From the NCBI GenBank assembly GCA_028279515.1, contig JANQNQ010000006.1, positions 23,815 to 87,814 on the forward strand: 64,000 bases of DNA, given 5' to 3'. A program made the translations under genes and the position numbers. The DNA comes from Flavobacteriaceae bacterium (GTDB lineage Bacteria > Bacteroidota > Bacteroidia > Flavobacteriales > Flavobacteriaceae). This document shows, piece after piece, positions 42,832 through 51,097 of the stretch. The notes under the pieces were generated by a model. That model was not told where the DNA came from and made no database searches. It saw only the letters and a list, made by a program, of their open reading frames with translations. Within the stretch, counting starts at the first letter, position 1. Each line of letters opens with the position of its first letter.

Positions 42832-43339
42832 ATTGGTCGCTCATGCTCATGGTCAAGACCGACAACTTTTTCTTCCGCTGATACGCAGGGGACTCCTCAA
42901 ATAGATTTTTTACTTGTTGTTCCCATTCTCTAACGATGTCAAAGTAACTCGTATTTACTTTGGCCATGATAATGCCGCAGTCACTGCAAACGTGTTTTTT
43001 ATAGTCCAAGAAGTAGTGAGCAAATTCATGAAAGGCGACTACTTTTAGAATCTCAGGGTCTAAAAGAGTTACCCAATTGATGATAATGTTCTCAACATTG
43101 CCATCTGCATCACGCTGAAGCATGCCCAGGGTATATCCGTCCTCACTTAAAGGCAAGGTGTCGACAATAGTGATATTTTTTAGCTTGAAAAGTTTCTCGT
43201 GATAGTCAATGCCATACTTTTTGCATTCATCAAAAAAAGCATCGAGATGCGGTTTAAGACGTCCGTCAATGTTAACGCTTTGAGCATTTACTGCAAAACA
43301 AGCCACGAGAAAACACAGTAGAAACAGGTTCTTCTTCAC
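42830..43339 (-). CDS. Secreted putative metallopeptidase with HExxH motif
   Basis: 169 aa from GTG 43339, which gives a standard signal peptide (KKNLFLLCFLVACFAVNAQ). An ATG at 43489 would add 50 residues with a second hydrophobic segment, which is less likely but not excluded. VVAFHEFAHYFLDYKKHVCSDC carries HEFAH and a later His, so zinc binding is plausible, and the HExxHx7H spacing is unlike classical metzincins. No family recognised. Ends in the shared terminator. Confidence 0.6.
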   Translation of the reverse strand: MKKNLFLLCFLVACFAVNAQSVNIDGRLKPHLDAFFDECKKYGIDYHEKLFKLKNITIVDTLPLSEDGYTLGMLQRDADGNVENIIINWVTLLDPEILKVVAFHEFAHYFLDYKKHVCSDCGIIMAKVNTSYFDIVREWEQQVKNLFEESPAYQRKKKLSVLTMSMSDQ

Positions 43340-43946
43340 GGGGGGAGTTTTAGGTTTAATAATCTTGGGTCTAAGGGATGAGGCATCAGGCATAACCATA
43401 ACCTCACGTATAAATAAACAAAAACTTAGAACGAATATTGCTGTATAAAATGTTAAAATACAATACGATAGTGATTTCTTTAAGCTCATGAACTTAAATG
43501 GATGTAAATACTTGTTAAGAACATTTCCTTTTCCTACAAAATCAATTTTTTAGTGAGAGTGCGCACGGTAAAAACCCCTGAGATAAACGGTAAATATCCG
43601 CTACCCAAGCGTAAGGAGATATCAGATATTTGTACTAGAACATTTGACAATATCATTAGCGATACGGTCATTGACCATTGAAAGTGCAAAACCAAGGATC
43701 TTGAGAACGTCAAGAAGTAAAATTAGGCACAGCCCAATCGTCAGGGAGTATTTCGCTAAAAAAATAATAGACTTTTTTTCATTAAAGTTTGGGTTAGTTA
43801 GTTAATTGAAGAACCTTCGGCTGGAGAGCCGAAGGTTTTTTTATGCGGTAAACAAGGCTTTTCAACTTCACTCCAGAAAAAAATGAATTGATGTGTAACA
43901 ATCTTTAGATGCATGTATCCAAAGGGAAACATAAATCAAATACATC
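43340..43946 (+). other. 607-bp stretch without a confident gene; contains a terminator
   Basis: Positions 43340-43489 may be the N-terminal extension of the minus-strand gene. On the plus strand a frame ending at the TGA near 43680 reads through about 58 codons (includes ...PEINGKYPLPKRKEISDICT) but has no ATG or family match. The region ends with a strong terminator at 43812-43843 that belongs to no recognised gene. A small RNA or tiny protein is possible; nothing firmer can be said. Confidence 0.4.
43812..43843 (+). terminator. Strong orphan terminator AACCTTCGGCT / AGCCGAAGGTT
   Basis: 11-bp stem, 4-nt loop, then seven T (plus strand); the left flank GAA gives little T-run on the minus strand, so it works mainly rightward. 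No recognised plus-strand gene lies upstream within 1 kb. Confidence 0.85.
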
Positions 43947-44777
43947 ATGAAAAAAATAGTCATATTTCTCACCGTATTATTTATTAGTAATGCTACGGCA
44001 CAAAACAAAGCCTTTGAAGTAGAAGTAATAGGAAAAGGAGCTCCTGTATTGTTGCTTCCTGGGTTTAGTTGTACCGGTGACGTTTGGAAAGAAACTGTTG
44101 AAGTCTTAAGTAAAACACATGAATGTCATGTGTTTACATTTGCGGGTTTTGGAGAAGTCCCTGCCATTGAAAAGCCTTGGTTGCCTAAAGTCAAGGAAAG
44201 TATTGAAGCCTATGTCGAAGAAAAGAAACTACAGCAACCTACCATCATTGGGCACAGTCTAGGAGGAACCCTCGGACTCTGGCTCGCCAGTGACGCACCT
44301 ATACGCTATCGAAAATTGATCGTAGTGGATGGTTTGCCATCCGTTGGAGCCTTGATGATTCCAAATTTTAAAGCAGAAGACATCGTTTATGACAATCCCT
44401 ATAGCAAGCAGCAATTTGCCATGAACGATACCGAATTTAAAGCAATGGCGAAGCAATATGCCGCGTTCATGAGTCTTAACAAAGACAAGCATCAGCAGCT
44501 GGTTGATTGGATGGTCATGGCAGATAGAAAGACCTATGTTTACGGATATACCGACTTGCTTAAACTAGACTTGAGAGAAGCCATTGCCAAGATCGAGATT
44601 CCTGTGGTCTTGTTAGCAGCCACATATCCCAATAAGCAAATGGTGATGGCCAACTACAAAAAACAATATGCTAATTTGCAAGATATAACCATGTTGTATG
44701 CTGATGATTCAGCCCATTTTATTATGTACGATCAGCCAAAATGGTTTTTTGAAAAAATCACAGAACACATTCGATAA
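43947..44777 (+). CDS. Secreted alpha/beta hydrolase
   Basis: 276 aa with signal peptide (IVIFLTVLFISNATAQ). Alpha/beta hydrolase fold: oxyanion motif LLPGFSCTG, nucleophile elbow GHSLGG, and late acid/His region (ADDSAHFIMYDQPKW). Substrate unknown. It ends 2 nt before the GTG start of an ECF sigma factor gene, so the two are co-transcribed. Confidence 0.85.
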   Translation: MKKIVIFLTVLFISNATAQNKAFEVEVIGKGAPVLLLPGFSCTGDVWKETVEVLSKTHECHVFTFAGFGEVPAIEKPWLPKVKESIEAYVEEKKLQQPTIIGHSLGGTLGLWLASDAPIRYRKLIVVDGLPSVGALMIPNFKAEDIVYDNPYSKQQFAMNDTEFKAMAKQYAAFMSLNKDKHQQLVDWMVMADRKTYVYGYTDLLKLDLREAIAKIEIPVVLLAATYPNKQMVMANYKKQYANLQDITMLYADDSAHFIMYDQPKWFFEKITEHIR

Positions 44778-44779
44778 AC

Positions 44780-45268
44780 GTGGATAAAGAATCACTTTTT
44801 GACAAGATCTATCGAGAAAATCAGGCCAAGGTGTTTCGATTGTGCAAAGGGTATTTCTCAGGAGATGAAGCCTTAGCACAAGATGCTACCCAAGAGACCT
44901 TTATTAAAGTTTGGGAACACTTGGATCGCTTTCGCGGAGACGCCTCGATAACAACCTGGATATATCGAATCACCGTTAATACGTGTCTGTTATTTCTGCG
45001 GAAAGAAAAAAGGAAAGTTGAAAGCAAGGTAAAAGAATTGCCAGATGATCAACTAGACGAAACTCCAGATGATGTTACCAACCAACGATTGAAACTATTG
45101 TACAAGGCACTAAAGGAGCTAGATGAAACCAGCCGAATGGTCATGCTAATGATACTCGAAGATGTGCCGTATGGAGAAATAGCCGAGGTCATTGGTGTCA
45201 CCGAAGAAACCCTAAGGGTAAGAATACACAGAATAAAGAAGAGAATCGCCAAAAAGATCAAGAAATGA
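44780..45268 (+). CDS. ECF-family RNA polymerase sigma factor
   Basis: 162 aa, GTG start 2 nt after the hydrolase stop. Region 2 (FRLCKGYFSGDEALAQDATQETFIKVWEHLDRF, TWIYRITVNTCLLFLRKEK) and region 4 (LDETSRMVMLMILEDVPYGEIAEVIGVTEETLRVRIHRIKKRI) are complete. The next gene overlaps by 4 nt and encodes a membrane protein that may act as its partner or anti-sigma factor. Confidence 0.93.
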   Translation: MDKESLFDKIYRENQAKVFRLCKGYFSGDEALAQDATQETFIKVWEHLDRFRGDASITTWIYRITVNTCLLFLRKEKRKVESKVKELPDDQLDETPDDVTNQRLKLLYKALKELDETSRMVMLMILEDVPYGEIAEVIGVTEETLRVRIHRIKKRIAKKIKK

Positions 45269-45834
45269 ACGAGTTTGAAGAATTAAAAGATGTTTGGAGC
45301 GCCCAAGAGGGAGCGCCAGAAAGTATCACAAGCAAAAAGCTGGTCGAGAAATCACAAGCCACCTATGAAAACCTTAAAAGTGAACAGCGTTGGACTATTG
45401 GAATTCTTGTCATTACGACTATTGGATTGATTGCATTTTTGGCCTATGTGACGACCTTCAATGTCACACAACCCATAATAGGAGTTTCACTTATGGTAGC
45501 CGCCATATTGGTTAGAATACTTCTTGAAAAAAGCTCTAACAGGAAGCTTCGCGAGATCACAGAAGAGCAATCGTTAACAACCTATACCCATCAGTTAAAG
45601 CAGTATTACACAAAGCGAAAAAGAATACACTTTGGCCTAACTCCCGTTATTTTGCTAACGTACGCTTTTGGTTTTTACCTGTTGCTCCCAAGTTTCAAAG
45701 TAAGCTTGTCTAAAGGTTTCTATACATATATCATTGTTTCAGGGGTCATTTTGCTTTTCGGTTTCAGTTATTTGTTTTATCGCTTGGCAAAGAAAGAGAT
45801 GGATACACTGACCTTTCTCTCAAAACTAAAATGA
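45265..45834 (+). CDS. Two-to-four-helix membrane protein, possible anti-sigma partner
   Basis: 189 aa with a cytoplasmic N-terminal part (EFEELKDVWSAQEGAPESITSKKLVEKSQ), TM helices about 46-62, 66-84, 125-143 and 153-170. The N-terminus resembles that of putative anti-sigma factors in Bacteroidota, but no zinc-binding HxxxCxxC motif is present. The 4-nt overlap with the sigma factor gene is the main reason to link them. Confidence 0.7.
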   Translation: MNEFEELKDVWSAQEGAPESITSKKLVEKSQATYENLKSEQRWTIGILVITTIGLIAFLAYVTTFNVTQPIIGVSLMVAAILVRILLEKSSNRKLREITEEQSLTTYTHQLKQYYTKRKRIHFGLTPVILLTYAFGFYLLLPSFKVSLSKGFYTYIIVSGVILLFGFSYLFYRLAKKEMDTLTFLSKLK

Positions 45835-45925
45835 CCATTCATCGAAAAAACGGCTAAAAAACTATGCGTGAATAAGAAACTTCTTGGAATTTGGCTACAT
45901 TTGAAAAATTCAACCGTCAACATCC

Positions 45926-46897
45926 TTGAAAAAAGCAATCGTCCTTATTGTCAAGACCCTAGCTGTTTTGCTATCGGTATTTATACTTTTTTTCATCTGG
46001 GCATCTTCGCCAGATCAAGATTCCGAGGGGTATAAAGTAATCACAGAAACAACCGTTGATGCACAAAGAGCGCAAGATTCGATTTTTAGCGTCATGACGT
46101 ATAATATTGGGTATCTCAGCGGAATGACCAACAATACTTCCAAGAAACGAGACGAATACATTTTCAATGCAAATTTACTTCAGGTACAACGAACCCTAAA
46201 AGAGTTGGATATTGATGTTGTCGCTTTGCAAGAGATCGATTACGGTTCTGGCCGTTCGTTTATGGTGGATCAAGAATTAGAATTGTCCAAAGGAGGATAT
46301 CCAAATGTTGCAAGAGCGGTGAATTGGGATAAGAAATATGTTCCCTTTCCGCATTTTCCTATAACGGCCCATTTCGGGAAGGTATTTTCAGGGCAATCGA
46401 TATTGAGCAAATTTCCCCTGAAGGACCATGAAAGACTTGTGTTGGACAGAGTAGAAAGTAATCCCTTTTGGCGCGATGCCTTCTATTTGGATCGACTTGC
46501 GCAAGTTGTGACTGCCGAAGTAGCTGGGAAGGCAGTGAAGTTGATCAACGTACATACTGAAGCATTTGATCAACCTACAAGGAAAAAGCACCTTAAGACG
46601 GTAGCAGATCTTTTTGAGAAATATGCCAGCGAATATCCAACGATCTTGTTAGGAGATTTCAATAGCAACCCAGATACCGAATCACTTTTAAGAGACATTG
46701 TGTTGGCCAATCAACATGCTGCTTACGCCCTAAAAGACTTAACGCAGGCAACGTATCCTTCTATCGATCCAGAGCGCAGAATAGACTTTATTTTCTATAA
46801 TACAAACTTCCTAGAAGTAGCCGAGGCAAAAGTAGTTAAAGAAGTGCTGGACGCTTCCGATCATTTGCCCGTAATGGCACGATTTAAGTTAAAGTGA
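45926..46897 (+). CDS. Endonuclease/exonuclease/phosphatase (EEP) family membrane-anchored protein
   Basis: 323 aa starting with TTG 45926, N-terminal TM anchor (LIVKTLAVLLSVFILFFIWAS). EEP fold motifs: VMTYNIGY, DVVALQEIDYG (metal-binding Glu), LINVHTEAF, ILLGDFNSNPD, and DFIFYN...ASDHLPVMARF (catalytic His). Substrate could be a phospholipid, inositol phosphate or nucleic acid. A TACATTTG box at 45896-45903 may be its -7 element. Its stop abuts the stop of the convergent DCC gene. Confidence 0.85.
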   Translation: MKKAIVLIVKTLAVLLSVFILFFIWASSPDQDSEGYKVITETTVDAQRAQDSIFSVMTYNIGYLSGMTNNTSKKRDEYIFNANLLQVQRTLKELDIDVVALQEIDYGSGRSFMVDQELELSKGGYPNVARAVNWDKKYVPFPHFPITAHFGKVFSGQSILSKFPLKDHERLVLDRVESNPFWRDAFYLDRLAQVVTAEVAGKAVKLINVHTEAFDQPTRKKHLKTVADLFEKYASEYPTILLGDFNSNPDTESLLRDIVLANQHAAYALKDLTQATYPSIDPERRIDFIFYNTNFLEVAEAKVVKEVLDASDHLPVMARFKLK

Positions 46898-47284
46898 TCA
46901 GCGTAAACTAATGGTGCAACTCTGCGATTGTCCAAAAAGCTTTACCCGATTTTTAGAAGCCCACTTATAAACTCCGTCTCGAATCATTCTTGGGATAAAA
47001 GCAAGCAATGCTGCAACTCGTTGCCATTTAGGAATATTTGATACGATGCGTAAAAACCCATCCGAATGTGTATGAACGCCTTTCTCGTCGATCAAAATGA
47101 CCGTTTCAAGTCGTTCAGTGTTAAATCCATATGTTTTGAGATACTGCTGTCCTTGTGGAGATTGAAAGGGAATAAAACTGAAGATCGATGCAGGAGCAAA
47201 CTTTAGCAACCAACCCACAACCCCGTTGCAAAGGTTACACTCTCCGTCAAATATGATGATATCTTTTTGTGTGGTCGTTTTCAT
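46898..47284 (-). CDS. DCC (DUF393) thiol-disulfide-type protein
   Basis: 128 aa from ATG 47284 (MKTTTQKDIIIFDGEC); the longer frame to 47407 adds 41 residues without homology. The signature DGECNLCNGVVGWLL gives the DxxCxxC motif of the DCC family, followed by thioredoxin-like features (IFSFIPFQSPQGQQYL). Function unknown, thought to be redox-related. Cytoplasmic or weakly membrane-associated. Confidence 0.88.
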   Translation of the reverse strand: MKTTTQKDIIIFDGECNLCNGVVGWLLKFAPASIFSFIPFQSPQGQQYLKTYGFNTERLETVILIDEKGVHTHSDGFLRIVSNIPKWQRVAALLAFIPRMIRDGVYKWASKNRVKLFGQSQSCTISLR

Positions 47285-47532
47285 GTGTCTGTTAATTAAT
47301 GAGTTGCGTAGATAGTCGTAATCTGTCGAGCTACATTTCAAAGGAAATTCAAAAAAGAGCATGAAGCCAAAATTTTCCATAATGTTTGAAAGTGTTGTCC
47401 AAAACATCCGACCAAACTCCTTATTTCACTTCAGGAATTTAGGGGGAATTCGAGTCTAGAACTTGAGTAAATGTTGTACCTTGAAGCAATAAACCTTGAA
47501 AAGAATTTCAGAATACTTAATTCAAATATCTT

Positions 47533-48114
47533 ATGAAAATTAGTAAGCATTTCTTGTTTGCAGTCCTATTCATTACATCCTTTACTATGAGTTCGCAAAA
47601 TGACAAAGAGCTTCCGTACTACGAAATTCCGGAAGCCTCAGAAACGTACACCTCCGGAACAGTCTTGGCCAGAATGATCGACGGGCTTGGTTTTCGATAC
47701 TATTGGGCAACCGAAGGCCTTAGAGCCGAAGATTTGGCCTTTAAACCGAGCGAAGAGGCCCGTACCACCGAAGAAACGGTGGATCACATCTTAGGCTTGT
47801 CAAAGGTGATTCTAAATGCCGCCATGAAAGAAGAGAATGTAAGAGATGATAGCACAGCCAAAATGGCCTTTGACGAAAAGCGAAAAGCGACGCTTCAAAA
47901 CCTGCAAAAGGCAGCCGAGATATTCAGAAAAGTAGAAAAGTTTGAAGGCCATGATATGGTATTTGGTCCCAGAAGTTTTCCTGTTTGGAACCTGATCAAC
48001 GGTCCGATAGCCGATGCTATTTGGCATTGCGGACAAGTGGTTTCCTTCAGGCGTTCTTCCGGAAACCCATTCAATTCAAAGGTAAGTGTCTTGGCCGGGA
48101 AGGTGCGAGAATAA
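47533..48114 (+). CDS. Secreted DinB-like protein
   Basis: 193 aa with a signal peptide (FLFAVLFITSFTMSSQ). The mature part looks like a four-helix DinB/YfiT-type bundle: GLGFRYYWATEGLRAEDLAFKP, ETVDHILGLSKVIL (His where DinB proteins bind metal) and GPIADAIWHCGQVVSFRRSSG (second His). An extracytoplasmic DinB-like protein is unusual but seen in Bacteroidota. Substrate unknown. Confidence 0.75.
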   Translation: MKISKHFLFAVLFITSFTMSSQNDKELPYYEIPEASETYTSGTVLARMIDGLGFRYYWATEGLRAEDLAFKPSEEARTTEETVDHILGLSKVILNAAMKEENVRDDSTAKMAFDEKRKATLQNLQKAAEIFRKVEKFEGHDMVFGPRSFPVWNLINGPIADAIWHCGQVVSFRRSSGNPFNSKVSVLAGKVRE

Positions 48115-48160
48115 TAACCTCTAGAGCTTCTGCGAAGCTTTAAACTTTCAGCATATAAAA

Positions 48161-48193
48161 AAGGGAACCGCAACAAAGCAATTCCCTTTTTTT
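48161..48193. terminator. Terminator AAGGGAA / TTCCCTT
   Basis: 7-bp stem with a 14-nt loop flanked by an A-run and T8. It serves the converging genes that end at 48114 and 48214. Confidence 0.8.
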
Positions 48194-48213
48194 ATTGTGA
48201 AAGTAGAAGGCGT

Positions 48214-49902
48214 TTATACCAATTCTACGTCTAAGCTGGTGTCGGTCTTAACGACTTTGGCCAACTCGTTTTTAGTCAATTCTTTTATGGCCTTATCCCA
48301 CTTCTTGTTCGATAATCCAGCACTTGCCTTTAAATCGTTTAGGGGAAGGCTTCTCGCTTCCTTCAATAGTTGAAGAATTCCTTTGGCCTCGTCGGTCAAA
48401 GCTACTTGTTTTTTCTCTGGTTTCATCTGCGGAAAAAACAGCACTTCTTGGATTGATGCATTGTCGGTCATGAACATCGTAAGACGATCGATTCCGATAC
48501 CAATTCCAGAAGTTGGAGGCATACCAAACTCGAGCGCTCTCAAGAAGTCGTGGTCGATAAACATCGCTTCGTCGTCACCCTTTTCAGACAGCTTTAGCTG
48601 ATCTTCAAAACGTTCGCGCTGATCGATCGGGTCGTTCAACTCAGAGTAGGCGTTGGCTAACTCTTTTCCGTTTACCATAAGCTCAAAACGCTCAGTCAGA
48701 CCTTCCTTCGAACGGTGCTTTTTTGTCAACGGACTCATCTCGACCGGATAGTCGATGATAAAGGTTGGTTGAATGTACTTATGCTCGCACTTTTCACCAA
48801 AGATCTCATCGATCATTTTTCCAACACCCATGGTCTCATCGACCTCAATTTCCAAGTTTTTACAAGCCTCACGGATCTCATCTTCAGATTTTCCGTAAAG
48901 GTCGTAACCCGTATGCTCGTTAATGGCATCCAAAATACCGATGCGTTGATACGGCGCTTTATAGTTGATCATTTGATCACCCAATGGAACTTCAGTTGTC
49001 CCATGAAGTGCGATGGCCACCTTTTCCAAAAGTTTTTCGGTAGTGTCCATCATCCAATTGTAATCCTTGTAGGCCGCATACATTTCCATCACGGTGAATT
49101 CTGGATTGTGTGTGCGGTCCATTCCCTCGTTTCTAAAGTCTTTCGCAAACTCGTACACACCATCAAAACCACCGACGATCAGACGCTTCAAATACAGCTC
49201 GTTCGCAATACGAAGGTATAGCGGGATATTGAGGGCATTGTGATGCGTCACAAACGGACGTGCCGCAGCGCCCCCTGGAATGGGTTGAAGGATTGGAGTT
49301 TCGACCTCCAAGAACCCCATTTCGTTGTAAAAATCACGAATCGTGTTCACGATCTTTGTACGCTTGATGAAGGTATCCTTTACCTTTGGGTTTACCACAA
49401 GATCAACGTAGCGCATACGATAGCGAAGCTCGGGGTCGTTGAACTCATCAAATACTTTTCCGTCAGCATCTGTTCGCGGTTGAGGTAAGGGCCTAAGTGC
49501 TTTGCTCAAAACAGCAAAGTTCTTGACCATTACAGTCTGCTCACCAACTTGAGTAGTGAATAGCTCGCCCTCGATACCGATGAAATCACCAATGTCAAGA
49601 AGCTTTTTATACACTTCATTGTACAAGGTCTTATCTTCTCCTGTACAGATCTCGTCTCTGTTAAAGTACACTTGCACACGACCTTCAGCATCCTGAAGTT
49701 CTGCAAAGGAAGCCTTTCCTTGGATACGACGACTCATAAGACGACCAGCCATCACCACCTTTTTCCCATCTTTAAAATCCTGTTTGACCTTCTTTGACGA
49801 GTGGTCTACAGGATATAGATCTGCAGGATACGGGTTGATGCCTAATTCACGAAGCTTTCCTAGCTTCTCTCTACGTACCAATTCTTGTTCTGAAAGTTGC
49901 AT
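48214..49902 (-). CDS. lysS: Lysyl-tRNA synthetase, class II, with C-terminal extension
   Basis: 562 aa. N-terminal OB fold (KKVVMAGRLMSRRIQGKASFAELQD, split by insertions), class II motif 2 (FRNEGMDRTHNPEF) and motif 3 (GIGIGIDRLTM). Typical bacterial LysRS is about 505 aa. The last 60 or so residues (about 505-562; ILQLLKEARSLPLNDLKASAGLSNKKWDK...) form an added helical/winged-helix-like segment also remembered in other Bacteroidota. A good promoter lies 25 bp upstream. Confidence 0.95.
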   Translation of the reverse strand: MQLSEQELVRREKLGKLRELGINPYPADLYPVDHSSKKVKQDFKDGKKVVMAGRLMSRRIQGKASFAELQDAEGRVQVYFNRDEICTGEDKTLYNEVYKKLLDIGDFIGIEGELFTTQVGEQTVMVKNFAVLSKALRPLPQPRTDADGKVFDEFNDPELRYRMRYVDLVVNPKVKDTFIKRTKIVNTIRDFYNEMGFLEVETPILQPIPGGAAARPFVTHHNALNIPLYLRIANELYLKRLIVGGFDGVYEFAKDFRNEGMDRTHNPEFTVMEMYAAYKDYNWMMDTTEKLLEKVAIALHGTTEVPLGDQMINYKAPYQRIGILDAINEHTGYDLYGKSEDEIREACKNLEIEVDETMGVGKMIDEIFGEKCEHKYIQPTFIIDYPVEMSPLTKKHRSKEGLTERFELMVNGKELANAYSELNDPIDQRERFEDQLKLSEKGDDEAMFIDHDFLRALEFGMPPTSGIGIGIDRLTMFMTDNASIQEVLFFPQMKPEKKQVALTDEAKGILQLLKEARSLPLNDLKASAGLSNKKWDKAIKELTKNELAKVVKTDTSLDVELV

Positions 49903-49926
49903 AGTGTCTTTTCAATTTTAAGGGAG

Positions 49927-49957
49927 CAAAGATAGGGACAATTGCACAATGTTTCAA
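49927..49957 (-). promoter_or_regulatory. lysS promoter, TTG-N20-TATCTTTG
   Basis: On the minus strand the -7 box TATCTTTG is at 49934-49927 and TTG at 49957-49955, spacer 20 nt, matching the Bacteroidota housekeeping consensus. The lysS ATG is at 49902, giving a leader of about 20 nt. Confidence 0.65.
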
Positions 49958-50068
49958 CGGGAAATAAATGTATTGCAAAATTGTAATTTAAACCTTGTTA
50001 AATACGTTGTAACAATTGGTGACGATACACGTCCTATTAGTACATTCATCAATCAAATTAAATAACTT

Positions 50069-50227
50069 ATGAGTATTTGGAGAGTTTTATTATCTATTAT
50101 ATGTCCCCCTTTGGCAGTTTTAGACAAGGGTTGTGGTTCTATAATAATTGTCTTTATTTTGTGGTTGTGCGCTTGGGTCCCTGGAGTCATAGCGGCATTG
50201 ATCATACTAAACAATCCTAACAATTAA
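50069..50227 (+). CDS. Pmp3/UPF0057 small membrane proteolipid
   Basis: 52 aa: MSIWRVLLSIICPPLAVLDK..., with the Pmp3 signature (ICPPLAVLDKGCG) and two TM helices, ending WLCAWVPGVIAALIIL. Pmp3/YqaE family members are short proteolipids linked to membrane potential and salt or cold stress in yeast and plants; the bacterial role is unclear. It lies 16 bp upstream of the lipoprotein gene at 50244 on the same strand and may be co-transcribed with it. Confidence 0.88.
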   Translation: MSIWRVLLSIICPPLAVLDKGCGSIIIVFILWLCAWVPGVIAALIILNNPNN

Positions 50228-50243
50228 CACTAAAGACAATTCC

Positions 50244-51044
50244 ATGAAAAAAACACTACTGCTAGCATTCGCAGCGTTCACCTTACTATTTTCAAGCTGT
50301 ACGTTCACCGAGCACATCTATATAAATGACGATGGGTCGGGTAAAATGGACTTCAATATGGACGGCTCTGAAATGATGGCCTCGCTTAGCGCCATGGGTG
50401 AAGGAATGAACGAAGAAGGAAAAGACGATGATGTAAAAGAAGAGGCCAAAGAAGTGGTAGACACCACCTTTACTTTCGATTCTTTTTTAGAGGAGAAAAG
50501 AGATAGTATCTTAAAATTGCCAAAGGCACAACAAAAGAAATTAGAAGCATTACGCGGTGCTTCAGCTCGTATGTTGATGGATGAAGACAAAGGAGTCTTT
50601 ACCATGGATATGAAGAAAGAATTCAAGAATATTGAAGAGTTCACCAACTTTTACAACGCGATTGGAGAGGTTGATGACAATTCGATGTCTCCAATGGGCG
50701 GCGGTGATGAGGCCAAGTCTAAAGACAATCCTTTTTCGGGCATGATGGGCATGAACCAGACGACATTCAGTTTTGACAAGAAAACCTTTGAGCGAACTGC
50801 TAGCCTGGATATGTCAGCAATGACTGAAGAACAAAAGACACAAATGAGCCAGAGCATGCAACAAATGAAAATGTTCTTTGGCGGTGCCAAATACAAAATG
50901 GTATATCACTTCTCAAAACCCGTAAAAACGATTTCAAATGAGGAGGCCCTGTTTAGCGGCGATCGCAAAACAGTGACCATTGAGTATAACTTCATGGAAT
51001 ATTTAGAAGATCCGGAAAAGGTTAATTTGAAAGTGACCTTTTAG
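50244..51044 (+). CDS. Lipoprotein of unknown function, Met- and Lys-rich
   Basis: 266 aa with lipoprotein signal (LLLAFAAFTLLFSSC). The mature N-terminus TFTEHIYINDDGSGKMDFNMDGSEMM is a beta-rich start seen in some Bacteroidota lipoproteins. The middle is Glu/Lys- and Met-rich (NPFSGMMGMNQ, MSQSMQQMKMFFGG). No family recognised. Ends before a terminator whose loop carries the -33 box of the lipB promoter. Confidence 0.75.
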   Translation: MKKTLLLAFAAFTLLFSSCTFTEHIYINDDGSGKMDFNMDGSEMMASLSAMGEGMNEEGKDDDVKEEAKEVVDTTFTFDSFLEEKRDSILKLPKAQQKKLEALRGASARMLMDEDKGVFTMDMKKEFKNIEEFTNFYNAIGEVDDNSMSPMGGGDEAKSKDNPFSGMMGMNQTTFSFDKKTFERTASLDMSAMTEEQKTQMSQSMQQMKMFFGGAKYKMVYHFSKPVKTISNEEALFSGDRKTVTIEYNFMEYLEDPEKVNLKVTF

Positions 51045-51051
51045 ATAGCAT

Positions 51052-51078
51052 AGGAGACCTTTGGGTCTCCTTTTTTTT
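51052..51078 (+). terminator. Terminator AGGAGACC-TTTG-GGTCTCCT with T-run
   Basis: 8-bp perfect stem, 4-nt loop TTTG, followed by eight T. It ends the lipoprotein gene at 51044. The loop coincides with the -33 element of the next promoter. Confidence 0.9.
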
Positions 51079-51091
51079 GGTCGTATCTTTG
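51060..51091 (+). promoter_or_regulatory. lipB promoter, TTTG-N20-TATCTTTG
   Basis: TTTG at 51060-51063 (terminator loop) and TATCTTTG at 51084-51091, spacer 20 nt. The lipB ATG at 51098 is 6 nt downstream, so the transcript is predicted to be leaderless or nearly so. Confidence 0.65.
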
Positions 51092-51097
51092 CAGTCT

